A stretch of 64,000 nucleotides of DNA from Eudorina sp. 2006-703-Eu-15 (GCA_003117195.1 BDSI01000084.1:64501-128500), one strand, 5' to 3'; numbered from the stretch's first letter, positions 35,110 to 49,100 are shown. The notes: generated by a model from the sequence alone, not told the origin. A program made the numbers and translations.

Positions 35110-35330
35110 ATAGCTTAATAATGGACCCTGTTGGCCCCCATCCGGGTGCCCCCAGCCACGCAGGGATTCAGAGCGAGTGACATAGAGCAAGCTCGGGCGG
35201 GGGAATGAATGATGAGCCCTAGTAGCCCTAGATAGATTAGATAGGTAATAACCTGCCTTGCTTGTTGGTTGTGTCCCCACGCAGCTCGTGTCCTCAGCAT
35301 CCACCGAACTCCATCCAGCAACACTGCATT
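35110..35330. repeat. Dispersed repeat, diverged copy related to 20160-20470
   Basis: Shares ordered blocks with 20160-20470, including GGCCCCCATCCGGGTG, AGCAAGCTCGGGCGGGGGAA, CCCTAGTAG and GTGTCCTCAG. Confidence 0.5.
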
Positions 35331-37018
35331 TACTCAGGGCACAAAAACGTGACATGATTTCCGGGGCGGCAGGATAGATTGCCTCGCTCTCTGGCCGCTA
35401 GCTACGTATCTAGAAACTGCACCCTCCAATCCAAATAAACCCGCCCGCCGAATCAACCCGCCGCAGGCAGGCCGGTGCCCCTTACGTCCGATACGGTAGA
35501 TGGGTTTATCATTATCCATTTATCATAACGAACGCCCGGGACAGACACGACCATGCATTATTCTTGCATTATTCCATCCAGCGAGTAGCACTTGATTGAT
35601 TGCCCGTCATTTTGCAAACAAATTGCAGGGAGGCCCCGACTGCTGTCGTACAAACTTTCGTGCAATGTGTAAGACCTAATAAAGGCTGATCCCGCGGATG
35701 CTCAGGCACCGGGCTTACACAATGAGGACGTTAGTTATCTCCCGCGCGCGGCAGAAGTTTCAACTACTGCATGTGCATGCTAGATAGCTTGCATGCATGC
35801 ACAGTAGTGAAAGATGAATACAGCATGTATGCATGCATGCAACGGCACCCGCCGCAGCTACCGCAGCAGCGGGGGAATCGAGCAACCAGTCCCTTAGCAG
35901 TGATAATGAGAACTAAAATCCTATAACCCACTATGTACGGCAGGCACGCACACATGTCACAGCAGTGCAACAAGAACAGACGAAAACGCACAACACAAGC
36001 AATAATTGATTAGACAAGCAACCTCAAATACATCGAATCTAGACACGGCAGCAGTTTTGTTTGCAACGAACAGCAGCGGCGGGCTGATTGCCCCGCCCTC
36101 ACCTATGCATACGTGTGTTTAGAAATGAAACCCGCCCGCCCGCCTGCCCGCCCGCCGAATATGTGCGTGTGTACGTGCGTGCGTCCGTGCACATACATAA
36201 GCGTGTATGTACACTTATGCACAGTGCCAGCAGCAGTGACATACAGGCATGCAGCATACATACGCACGTAGGTGGCACCATACACGCAATAGATCGATCG
36301 AGCCAACATCAGCAACAGCAATCGTGCACCACATACAGCAGGCAGGTGTTGCGTGCGTGGTAGATAGAGAAGCCCCTCCCCAGCCCGCCAGCAGTGTATG
36401 TAGCGGAGCATGCGACCCACACCGCCGACAGTTAAACACATACAGCAGCAAGCCATGCAAATATTTGAGCTGAGTTGCTTGGATGCACGCATGGATGTGA
36501 TGAACAACTAACTGTGCACGTTTTATTGCACGCATCTATTGCATCACGACACATGCCACAAGCACACATGGCGTGGCATGCGTGCAGCAGCTGCTGATGC
36601 AGGGTTTGAAATGATTATGTCTGATAACTATGATAATACGCCTCGGTTGTTAACCATTGCATATGTCAAGGTAGGGGTCGGGGATGGAGAGGTTAAAGGT
36701 TTCCCCTGGAACCCTGACCAACCGCCGCCACCACAGTCTATCTCAACATATGTATTCGAGCCCATCATCATCAATCAGCGAGGTACAGACACAGAAGGTT
36801 ATTTGGTCGAGTGACATACTTACCACTACCTACACTAGCTAGCTATCCCCATCTGCTCGTCTGGGTCGTGCACACAATCGCTCGAGCCATGCATGCAAGT
36901 ACAGGTCATCCTTCGGTTGCAGCACTCGAGTACATACAGACGTGCTACAGCCGGCACACACCCGCCACGCACTACTTCAATCAATTTCCATCCGTCCAAC
37001 CTGGAACAAAACGAAGAG
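35331..37018. other. Intergenic, downstream of the kinase gene; no gene seen
   Basis: Contains CATGCATG-rich stretches (about 35765-35840) and no frame with protein-family signatures. Confidence 0.45.
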
Positions 37019-37023
37019 TTACA
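37019..37023 (-). terminator. TGTAA polyadenylation signal of the kinase gene
   Basis: TTACA on the plus strand (TGTAA on the minus strand) lies about 150 bp past the stop codon at 37175, a normal volvocine spacing. Confidence 0.5.
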
Positions 37024-37174
37024 TTGCAGTTACTGATTTATGCCTGACGGCTTCAAACTATTCAAACAAAAGTCATCGGCCAACCACAGCAGTCTCCAAA
37101 TCAAACACGCGCGCACCATAAAACAAACGAGTTTGCTGGATGGCAGTAGCTCTGTCTGTCCTTGATAATAAGTC

Positions 37175-40100
37175 TCAGCAGTCGGCCGTCAGCTGCTCCT
37201 GCATCAGCGCCAGCTCCTTCGCCACCTCCGCTGCCGCGGGTCTCCTTAATGGGTCGTGGTCCCAGCAATTTAAGATGAGCGCGTGGAGCTTCAGTGGGCA
37301 GCGGTCCTTGGGCAGACAGTCTAGTGGCAGGCGCTCCTTGGACAGGGTGACAATCGATGCAATCTGCGAGCAGTGGGAAGGCAGCATAGGTGGTTATGAG
37401 CCGCATGCATGCACACAAAGCATGACAGAATTCAACGACAAGCAGCTGCATCAAGGTAATAACCGAACATAGGTAACGTGAATATACACCAATATAGTGT
37501 GCATATACGTTGCCACACATGACGATTACACAAGTACGGCGCACATATGCACATCTGCATCTACCATACTCAAGCGCAAATTGTCACCCTGGGCAGTACA
37601 GGGACGACCTTACCCCATAACACACACTGAAAACATATTTATGTAGCTACGGGCCACCCCCAATCGATCAGGCCAGCCAACATACAAAATCTGCTTGCAA
37701 GTACACCGACACACAGTGAAAACCATGGGCGCCATTACCCAAACTCGGCGAGCGAGTGCTTGCTGGAGTTAGCACACAAGTAAGACTTTCAGACATGGTC
37801 TCAGTCGGTGGTGCGGGCATACAGGTAGGGTTGGCCACGCACATACACCACCCCTCATCATCACTTCCCCACCCCCTTCATTCACACACTTCGGGCTCTG
37901 GCCGGTGTACTCTTGCTTATTTGTTATCATTAATACCGTGTAATAGCTTCATTCGTTCGGTGTGCCTCGAGCAAGATGACAGATGTTGTCAACGAAACTT
38001 GGGGTGCACCGCAGCTGCATGTTTTCGTCTGCTGTACATCCGTTTTTGATTCCCACGCGTCCCGCCCTGCCCGTGCTTACATCCGTGCAATCAAAGAACA
38101 AAGAAGTAGCCATGTGTGTCTAATGACAAACCGCGCACGCTTTCTTGTTTCATTCTCGTTGACTCAAGAAATGATCCATTGCAATATGTACCGCGTATAC
38201 CGCGGCGTAGCAAAAGGCTTCTCAAGATGCTGTGCAGGGTGTCTGTCAGTGGTGGCAGGTCCGCTACACTGCAACAGAAGCCATTACCCTCGCACGGGGT
38301 CGGCGGAACCATTCGCTCGGACCTCAAACCCTTACTGATTGAACTTGGTATCGCACCTGACAAAGCGACACAATGCTGCGCCCGCCTACACGACCACGCC
38401 GTCCGCAGCCTTAACGACATCGTAAAGCGCCGACGGGTGCTGGAGCGAATCCCCGTACCCCCACACACCGCCAATGAACGCACCGTAGTGGGCTAGCAGG
38501 GAACTCTTTGACTCAGGGCCAGTGACGGCGGCGACGTAACGGATCTAATGAGCCTCATCGTCTCTGTCGTCCCCGTAATATTATTATTACTATTATATTA
38601 TGCAGGGTGTCTGATAGGGACTACCGTACTGACGCTAATTAATTGCAACGCTAATTATCTTTGGGGCCCGAAATAATTAATTTTTTCATATTATTTGTGA
38701 CGCTAATAATATGCAAGGCATCGGTGGGAATCTTTCAGAAACGTTTAAAGTTTGCGACATCGAGCACCGTAAACAGAAGTTTGCAAATAAACTCGCATTA
38801 TTGTTCAGTCCATCGTTAGCAACGCAGCAGCGTTCAGCCCCATGCAGTGCGTGGCCCGCCCTCCCACCCTCATCCTGTGCTGCTGTTCCTGCCCGCCTGC
38901 CGCGGCCCCGTGCCGGCTGAGGCAGGCCGTTCCCCATTGGCGCACAGACCGTCGCCGCCTCTCCTCGCTGACTACCCTGACCTGTCACATCCTCCCCAGC
39001 CCCGGTCCCCATTCCGCGGCTGCCACAATGTAACGGCTGATATATATAAACTTTTGCGAGAAACGTTTGCGAGGCTCAGGGGAAATTTTCTTGGGAACTT
39101 ATATTATTTGCGAGGTGCCCTGAAGAATTTTGTTTCGCACTTTGCGAGGTCCACATTAATTAATTATTTATTCGCAAATAAGTAGCGTCAGTACAGTAAC
39201 ACTGTAATAACCTGGTGCTGCACAATATGCCTCAAGCAACTTATTCATGCGGTCGGCTGCAGCAATTCTGTGCACCTACCATACATGCAGTATCTCTCTA
39301 TCACACACACCTATTCATGGGCCTGTGTACATATATACTTACCGCAAACATGCTCACACCCTCCCATGGCCGCATGCCTGTCAGCATCTCCCACAGGATG
39401 ACGCCCAGGGAATAAATATCCTGCATGCGGCATGCACACATCATGAATGTGTGTACATGTGTGCGAATGTGCGCAGGTAGGGTCATATCTACCAATAAAA
39501 GTCAGCAGTTGGAATACATATGGACATATACATAAGTATATGGATTACTACTGGCTGGATGGAGAAACCAACCAACCATCGATATAAAGCATAAAAAAGA
39601 AAGGCCAGTGCAATAAGCTAGCAGCGGTGGATAGAGGCGACGTGCATGTGTGAGTGTATGAGTGTACTTGCGATAGGTAGGCAGTTAGATAGTGATAGAT
39701 TGATTGCGCAGATAGATACATAGGTTACCAAGGATGGATTCAGTGGAAAGCCAGTGATGTTGATATAACTAAATAGATTAGTGATGACCATGCCCACCAC
39801 ACATCACCCGCTCGCCACACACCACCCGCTGGCACCACCCGGACATACAGCAGGGAATGAATGCAAGGATGCACGGCAGCATGGCATGTAAATGTGAATG
39901 CACGTCTGTTACACACGCAATTCACAAGCAAGTCAGTACCTACCGCACGATCCGTTATAGTGCCATTGTTTCGCAAATCGAATGTCTCTGGGGCCATGTA
40001 CGGAACCTGTCCATCCAGGATATATGCATGGTGTGTGGACACATACAACAGTCATCAGCGAATTCTTTACTATATGATAAAATATATATTTTATCTAATC

Positions 40101-43100
40101 ATACAAAATACATTACATATGTATATCGTTTTATTATATAACATACACACATGCATGTTTATATGTATATATATTAGCTGTATATTATGTTATGAACAAC
40201 GATAAATTTGCACATAAATCGCTGCTGTACATACATTGCATAAACCTGCTTTGCCTAACTACTACTTACATGTATGTAACCGTTACAAGGTGGACCCATA
40301 TCCCGGCCGGGTGGTCCAACGGGCCCAGATAACTGGTAGGCGCCTCATCTCATCAACCCTTACCAAGGACTGTTCACCCATCCTCCATCACCCGCTTACA
40401 TGTGTGTGCAGCATACACCAACTAACCAACGACATGCACGTTACAGTTTGCGGTAAGCACGGTGACCCGTACGTGACCCGTGCTCGAGCAAGGGTAAAAA
40501 TAATGTACGGTGCACCGTGGCTTACCCCTTGCTCGAGCAAGGGTACACAAATATTCTTCATTTTGAGACAGCGCAAGTGCAAATGAATATAAAATTCAAT
40601 TTTATATTATTGTGGATGTTTGGGGCACAAAAGGACACAAGGGTGGGACAAACAACCCGACCCTGCAGCGGCCTGAGCAAGGGGCCGTGCGTGAACCGTG
40701 CTCAGGGTGTCGCGGCCGCGATCTAGGCCCCCGACGCGCCGCTCGGGCCCGGCAACAGGCGCAAATGCGCTCCCTCGCCCCTGCGCAGCCGTGCAGTCCC
40801 TAGCCGCGCCCAGGCGACCCCGGCGCGGGAGCCCTGGGACCCTGCCGTACACCTGGCGTTCGCAGCCCTTGCTCAGGACCGGCGCGGCCACGGGGCCGCC
40901 GCCCGACCTGCCCTCATATCGCACGGCCCAGCCTGTTCCCATGCCCCCCCGCTGGGATGCAACTTAGCCCCAGGACGGCCCGCCGCCGAGCCGCATAGCC
41001 ACACCCGCCGTCCCAGGGCTGTGGTATGATTATGCGGACCACTGTGCGATGTGCCCCAAGGCCCGCCCCTTCGCCGTGTCTGATCAGATCTCCGTTCTGA
41101 CACGTCCCAGTGGTCCGCATAGTCATACCACAGCCCTGGTATGGCGGGTGTGGCTATGCGGCTCGGCGGCGGGCCGTCCTGCTAAGTTGCATCCCAGCGG
41201 GGGGGCATGGGAACAGGCTGGCTTGGGCCTTGCGATGTGCCCCAAGGCCCGCCCCATCGCCGTGTCTGATCAGATCTCCGTTCTGACACGTCGCAGTGGT
41301 CCGCATAGTCATACCACAGCCCTGGGATGGCGGGTCTGGCTATGCGGCTCGACGGCGGGCCGTCCTGGGGCTAAGTTGCATCCCAGCGGGGGGGCATGGG
41401 AACAGGCTGGAACGTGCGATGTGCCCCAAGGCCCGCCCCATCGCCGTGTCTGATCAGATTTCCGTTCTGACACGTCCCAGTGGTCCGCATAGTCATACCA
41501 CAGCCCTGGGATGGCGGGTGTGGCTATGCGGCTCGACGGCGGGCCGTCCTGGGGCTAAGTTGCATCCCAGCGGGGGGGCATGGGAACAGGCTGGGCCGTG
41601 CAATGTGCCCCAAGGCCCGCCCCATCGCCGTGTCTGATCAGATCTCCGTTCTGACACGTCCCAGTGGTCCGCATAGTCATACCACAGCCCTGGGATGGCG
41701 GGTGTGGCTATGCGGCTCGGCGGCGGGCCGTCCTGGGGCTAAGTTGCATCCCAGCGGGGGGGCATGGGAACAGGCTGGGCCGTGCAATGTGCCCCAAGGC
41801 CCGCCCCATCGCCGTGTCTGATCAGATTTCCGTTCTGACACGTCCCAGTGGTCCGCATAGTCATACCACAGCCCTGGGATGGCGGGTGTGGCTATGCGGC
41901 TCGACGGCGGGCCGTCCTGGGGCTAAGTTGCATGCATCCCAGCGGGGGGGCATGGGAACAGGCTGGCTTGGGCCTTGCGATGTGCCCCAAGGCCCGCCCC
42001 ATCGCCGTGTCTGATCAGATCTCCGTTCTGACACGTCCCAGTGGTCCGCATAGTCATACCACAGCCCTGGGATGGCGGGTCTGGCTATGCGGCTCGACGG
42101 CGGGCCGTCCTGGGGCTAAGTTGCATCCCAGCGGGGGGGCATGGGAACAGGCTGGCTTGGGCCTTGCGATGTGCCCCAAGGCCCGCCCCATCGCCGTGTC
42201 TGATCAGATTTCCGTTCTGACACGTCCCAGTGGTCCGCATAGTCATACCACAGCCCTGGGATGGCGGGTGTGGCTATGCGGCTCGGCGGCGGGCCGTCCT
42301 GGGGCTAAGTTGCATCCCAGCAGGGGGGCATGGGAACAGGCTGGGCCGTGCGATGTGCCCCAAGGCCCGCCCCATCGCCGTGTCTGATCAGATTTCCGTT
42401 CTGACACGTCCCAGTGGTCCGCATAGTCATACCACAGCCCTGGGATGGCGGGTGTGGCTATGCGGCTCGGCGGCGGGCCGTCCTGGGGCTAAGTTGCATC
42501 CCAGCAGGGGGGCATGGGAACAGGCTGGGCCGTGCGATGTGCCCCAAGGCCCGCCCCATCGCCGTGTCTGATCAGATTTCCGTTCTGACACGTCCCAGTG
42601 GTCCGCATAGTCATACCACAGCCCTGGGATGGCGGGTGTGGCTATGCGGCTCGACGACGGGCCGTCCTGGGGCTAAGTTGCATCCCAGCGGGGGGGCATG
42701 GGAACAGGCTGGGCCGTGCAATGTGCCCCAAGGCCCGCCCCATCGCCGTGTCTGATCAGATTTCCGTTCTGACACGTCCCAGTGGTCCGCATAGTCATAC
42801 CACAGCCCTGGGATGGCGGGTGTGGCTATGCGGCTCGACGGCGGGCCGTCCTGGGGCTAAGTTGCATCCCAGCGGGGGGGCATGGGAACAGGCTGGCTTG
42901 GGCCTTGCGATGTGCCCCAAGGCCCGCCCCATCGCCGTGTCTGATCAGATCTCCGTTCTGACACGTCCCAGTGGTCCGCATAGTCATACCACAGCCCTGG
43001 GATGGCGGGTCTGGCTATGCGGCTCGACGGCGGGCCGTCCTGGGGCTAAGTTGCATCCCAGCGGGGGGGCATGGGAACAGGCTGGCTTGGGCCTTGCGAT

Positions 43101-46100
43101 GTGCCCCAAGGCCCGCCCCATCGCCGTGTCTGATCAGATTTCCGTTCTGACACGTCCCAGTGGTCCGCATAGTCATACCACAGCCCTGGGATGGCGGGTG
43201 TGGCTATGCGGCTCGGCGGCGGGCCGTCCTGGGGCTAAGTTGCATCCCAGCAGGGGGGCATGGGAACAGGCTGGGCCGTGCGATGTGCCCCAAGGCCCGC
43301 CCCATCGCCGTGTCTGATCAGATTTCCGTTCTGACACGTCCCAGTGGTCCGCATAGTCATACCACAGCCCTGGGATGGCGGGTGTGGCTATGCGGCTCGA
43401 CGACGGGCCGTCCTGGGGCTAAGTTGCATCCCAGCGGGGGGGCATGGGAACAGGCTGGGCCGTGCAATGTGCCCCAAGGCCCGCCCCATCGCCGTGTCTG
43501 ATCAGATCTCCGTTCTGACACGTCCCAGTGGTCCGCATAGTCATACCACAGCCCTGGGATGGCGGGTGTGGCTATGCGGCTCGGCGGCGGGCCGTCCTGG
43601 GGCTAAGTTGCATCCCAGCGGGGGGCATGGGAACAGGCTGGGCCGTGCGATGTGCCCCAAGGCCCGCCCCATCGCCGTGTCTGATCAGATTTCCGTTCTG
43701 ACACGTCCCAGTGGTCCGCATAATCATACAGGTCGGGCGGCGGCCCCGTGGCCGCGCCGGTCCTGAGCAAGGGCTGCGAACGCCAGGTGTACGGCAGGGT
43801 TCCAGGGCTCCCGCGCCGGGGTCGCCTGGCCGCGGCTAGGGACTGCACGGCTGCGCAGGGGCGAGGGAGCGCATTTGCGCCTGTTGCCGGGCCCGAGCGG
43901 CGCGTCGGGGATCTAGATCGCGGCCGCGACACCCTGAGCACGGGTCACGCACGGCCCCTTGCTCAGGTTGCCGCGGGCGAGCCGGCCCGTTTTGGCGACG
44001 CGCCGCGACGCCGCCGGCGCCCCGCCGCGGCAGGCAGGTGCCGGGGCATGCGCAGGAGCGGTCGGGCAGGTCGGGCGGCGGCCCCGTGGCCGCGCCGGTC
44101 CTGAGCAAGGGCTGCGAACGCCAGGTGTACGGCAGGGTCCCAGGGCTCCCGCGCCGGGGTCGCCTGGGCGCGGCTAGGGACTGCACGGCTGCGCAGGGGC
44201 GAGGGAGCGCATTTGCGCCTGTTGCCGGGCCCGAGCGGCGCGTCGGGGGCCTAGATCGCGGCCGCGACACCCTGAGCACGGGTCACGCACGGCCCCTTGC
44301 TCAGGTTGCCGCGGGCGAGCCGGCCCGTTTTGGCGACGCGCCGCGACGCCGCCGGCGCCCCGCCGCGGCAGGCAGGTGCCGGGGCATGCGCAGGAGCGGT
44401 CGGGCAGGTCGGGCGGCGGCCCCGTGGCCGCGCCGGTCCTGAGCAAGGGCTGCGAACGCCAGGTGTACGGCAGGGTCCCAGGGCTCCCGCGCCGGGGTCG
44501 CCTGGGCGCGGCTAGGGACTGCACGGCTGCGCAGGGGCGAGGGAGCGCATTTGCGCCTGTTGCCGGGCCCGAGCGGCGCGTCGGGGGCCTAGATCGCGGC
44601 CGCGACACCCTGAGCACGGGTCACGCACGGCCCCTTGCTCAGGCCGCTGCATGGTCGGGTTGTTTGTCCCACCCTTGTGTCCTTTTGTGCCCCAAACATC
44701 CACAATAATATAAAATTGAATTTAATATTCATTTGCACTTGTGCTGTCTCAAAATGAAGAATATTTGTGTACCCTTGCTCGAGCAAGGGGTAAGCCACGG
44801 TGCACCGTACATTATTTTTACCCTTGCTCGAGCACGGGTCACGTACGGGTCACCGTGCTTACCGATGCCTCGCACGTTACTATGTTCACACGTCGCACAA
44901 TGGCACCAACTGTATGAAATCATGCACATACTAAAATATGTTGCTTAGTTAGTTGCAAACATTCATCATCCTTTCATCTGGATGGGCAGCATGCACACAG
45001 CTAGGCATCCATCAATCCACGCATTATCCATTATTACTTGCTGATATTCATTCAGCAGTCATGTATATCAGTCATATTGACACACCCACCCACTCACCCA
45101 CTCAGCCAGCCACCCACACACCCCCTCACCCACCCACCGTGCCGACCATGGGATTCCGGGTGACCAGGACGGTGCTGAGCAGGCGTGCTAATCCGAAGTC
45201 CTGCATATGTGTGCATATTTGCAGCGTGCAGCAGTCGTCTCATATTATTTCTCATTATTCGTTCATCATGTATACAGGTATGCGTTGCAGAAACGGACAG
45301 CCAACAGGTGCATACAAGTAGTGGTACAGATAGGTCATCATCATGTGCAGTAGGCAAGCGGATACGTACCTATTTATTAGCTGTGTCCGAGGCAGAATCG
45401 ATTCTACTGCTTGCCAAATCATCAGCGTCATGGTAAAACTACTGGTAAAACATATATTATTATTAGGATGTTACAGTGGACCCCGCGGGTCATCGGTGAC
45501 AGCCCCGGCGACAGCCGAGGCTTCCTCACCATACACTGCCTAAATGAACTAACGCCACCATGGCGCTCCGGACAGGCTCCCCAAGTCCCCAAGTCCCCAA
45601 GTCCCCAAAACACATAGATAATGAATGTGAGTGTATGTGCATCGATGTATGTATCACATGTACTATCCCTGTCCGTCTACCTGTTCATCTGAGCCAGGTA
45701 GGATAGGGGACTGCATGCATGGGTGTATGCCATGCCTGGGTGAACCATTATTAATGTCGCATATGTATGTACAACTGCAGTTGGCGATCCATAACACTAA
45801 TACTCCAGCTAACCGACAACCAAACAGCTGGATAGGGATTTCGGGTTTAGGGTTTTAGGTACCAACCAGACAACCCAAACTACAGAAACTCACACCAAGC
45901 TTGACCAGAGGTGTGGGGCTGTCAGGTTGAGAAATCAGCACGTTGGCGGGCTTCAAATCTGGACGGGCAATCAAAAATAGCAGGATTAAAAATGGGTGAG
46001 GATTGGGAAATCCATGGGTGGGGCCGGTGGCCCTCCACATACATACAAGGCAAAGCAAGGAAGGGCAACGAACGAACCAGCCATCAAGTGACAATGTTTG

Positions 46101-49100
46101 ATGCAAAACATGTGTAGCATTCATTCAGCCGCATACAGGATGTATGCATGCATGCCACATGTATGTAAAGGCTTGCACATCTTGGACATCTTCATAAGGA
46201 GTAAGAAATACAAAGGGGCATATATACATGGCTGGGGACTTACTAGACTTACCCCGATGCAAGATGGTTGGATGTATGTATGACAGTGCAATGGCAAGCT
46301 GCGTGCCGATGTGTAGCACCTGTGTGTCATCAAGAGAAGTACACATGAGCCAGATGTAACCTCGATAAAGTTGAACAAGATCTCATATGTATGCGTGTGT
46401 CCTTTAAAGCAAAACTATAATGATGGGCAGCTGGCAGACTACATGTGTGGGTGCACAGAGGCGGCCTAGGCGGCCCAGAAGTGCAGTTGCACCTGCTTCC
46501 CGGGCGAGCGGCATGTCAGGGGCCTGATTTGCGGTTGCTACACGGGTTGAGTACAGCCTCTTATTGCTCGCTCAGGCTCCTGCGGGCAAGCGGGCCCCAA
46601 CACACCACAACGTGGCCCACGTTCAGCCGCGGCAGGCTGGTGCAGGTAGGGGAATGTGCGCAGGAGTGATGTGGCTAGCTAATCCCTCTGGTAGCGGGTT
46701 CATGGCCGCCTTGGTCCTGAGCAAGGGGTGCGCACACCGGGCGTGCAAAACATATGTATGGCAGGTACCCACATGTGGGTAGCAGTGGCAGCTGTCTTGT
46801 GAGCACTGCATGTGTACACATGCAGTGCTCACACGACAGCTGCCACTGCTCGAGATACAGATCAACTGAAAAAGTACACTTGGATTTGGGAATGCCGTTG
46901 CACCTGCTGTTAGCAGGGCTTGCTGGTGTGTTGGGACCGCAACAGCCACGGTAGCACAAAAATATTATGCTACCCTTGCTCTTGTCGCGGGTCCAGCTAC
47001 CGTGCACTGTACTGGATTTTCAGCCTTACTAGAGCTACCCTGCACTGTACTGGATTTTCAGTCTTGCTCGAGCATACTAGGGAGGTGTAGGGGTCGCTGT
47101 GCTAACCGCAAGCTGAGTGAGAACTGCTGGAAAACGTTTAAAGAGTATGTAATCTGCGGACCATGTTCGTATTGTGATTACTGTGTACAAGCTCATATGC
47201 ATTATTCACATTGATTGGTTATGTATATAACAGCAAATCAGCTTGCTTGATCACTCCCACGTCCCGCCATCATGGTTGACACACAACAACAAGAACAACA
47301 TTGATGTCAATAATGGTGATGGTGACCATGGTGGTGATGATGGTGCGTGGTGATGGTGATGATCACAGAACTACTAAAGCAAATAAACTCACCAGTGGCA
47401 GCGATGGAAGCCGCCAGCAGCTGGATCCTCCATGCAACATTTTCTCCAGGGAGGTGTCCATGAGCTCCATGACTAGACACATCTGGGGCTGCCTGCAGTA
47501 GCATGCAAAAGGGATTACGCACAGCTGCAGGTGAGTGACATACACATGCAGATAGTTTCCTCAGATGATGGTAACAACCCCATCAACTCTGATGATGGTA
47601 AATAACAAACCCATCAACAATAATACTTATTTGGATGGAGCCGACGGCTTGGAGAACAGCTGGGATGGAGCTAGCAGCGGCCTTGCTCTTGCTGGAGCTA
47701 GCAGCTTGGATTACTCGGATACAGTGTTGCTATCTTAAATAAAAAGAATATTTACGGGCCAAAACCCCGGAAATTTTTTATTTCCCGGACCCCCAAGAAA
47801 CCTGCGAGATTTCATTTATTTGAAGCTGTGGAGAGCCGGAAATCTGCCCTGCCAACTATTTTCCAGACTACCAAAAGGGCCTGGAAATCTGCAGGCGCAG
47901 GGGCAATTTCTGCATCGTACACCTGCCTACCGCCAAAACACACTCTGATGCCGTGTCCCCAACTCCTGATTACTCTCCCACATGCATCCGCGGCGCAAGG
48001 AAAGCGCGCTTCAGGGCTCCAAGACTGAGAATCTATGTTGTAGCTGTGGTAGCAGTGGCCCTGCTGTCGAAACACGCAGAAATATTTCCGGCCTGCCTCG
48101 GAGGTTTTTATTTCCTGGCACCTCCGAAGCCCCCCAAAATCTGCCCTGCCAAAGATTTTTTGGCTACTGGCGACAGGCCGGAAACCTGCGGAAGTCTATT
48201 TCCCCGTTTTGGAAGATAGGAACACTGCTCGGATAGGGCTAACAGCTTGCATGGAGTTAGTGGCTTGGATGAAGCTAGCGGCCTTACTTAAGTTGGGGTA
48301 GGCAGGGATTTATTTCAGCTTTCAAGTTCATTGGCCTTCTGATGGAAAGAACGAGCTGGTGGTTCTCACTACCCTCTTCACTGACTGAGGACTGGGACCG
48401 GCGGTCTGTTGCGGCCTGGTTTGGGTAGTACTAGTTTGGCTGGGCGTGCACAAATAATCATGGTCGTCAAGCCTATAAAACATGGCCGGGGGCCCGTAAA
48501 CTATGGTTTGGGCCTCTTTAATATGCGGCCGGGGGCCCTGTAATGTCTCTCCATAGACTCAGTCTGTAAAATGTCTCCATGCATGTCGCACTTTATTTAT
48601 GGCAAGGCCATCTGTATAAAACCGCCCTCATTTTACAGTTAAGTTTACAGCAAATCCGAACCTCTGTTTTCCAGAGAGTGAGCCATCAGTGTGCAGCAGG
48701 GAGTGTGTGCCCTCGTCATGCATCCAGCCACACCCCTGTATCCAAGCAATGCAAGCAAGCAGATGGAATACACCAAGCAATGCCAAAGAACCCCACTAGC
48801 TCTTTCATGAAATCATATAAGAAATGTTGTTGATTGATAATACATATGCGGACACACATGCACTACTAACACTGTGTATGTACTCACTCCACACATGCAG
48901 CTATGAGCCGCACAATGTTGGGGTGCTTGCAGCGAGCCAGCACCTCCACTTCCTGTGCCAGAGCCCGCGCCTCCACTTGGTGTATGTGGTTTGGGGCTCC
49001 GATGATGACGGCACCAGCTGCTGTTTTAATGTCGCTGCCACAGCTGCGTATTGATTCAGTCCGCTTCTCCAGCTTATCCATGTAGACATGGCATGTGAGA

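Larger units (their letters stand above)
40445..44871. mobile_element. 4.4-kb Mutator-like palindromic element in a kinase intron
   Basis: A 9-bp direct repeat, GCACGTTAC, flanks it at 40436-40444 and 44872-44880. The arms (about 40451-40915 and 44400-44864) are near-identical inverted repeats of about 460 bp, beginning CGGTAAGCACGGTGACCCGT; the outermost 6-7 bases differ. Long inverted ends and 9-bp duplications point to Mutator-like elements. The core is an array of 184-bp units and 338-bp units, with no transposase. It fills most of the 5.1-kb intron between the DFG and APE exons. Confidence 0.78.

Noticed and set aside
41049..43766. Long plus-strand open frames of 113-239 codons across the 184-bp array.
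   Set aside because: They arise because the repeated unit lacks stops in some frames; identical peptides recur with each unit and match no family.
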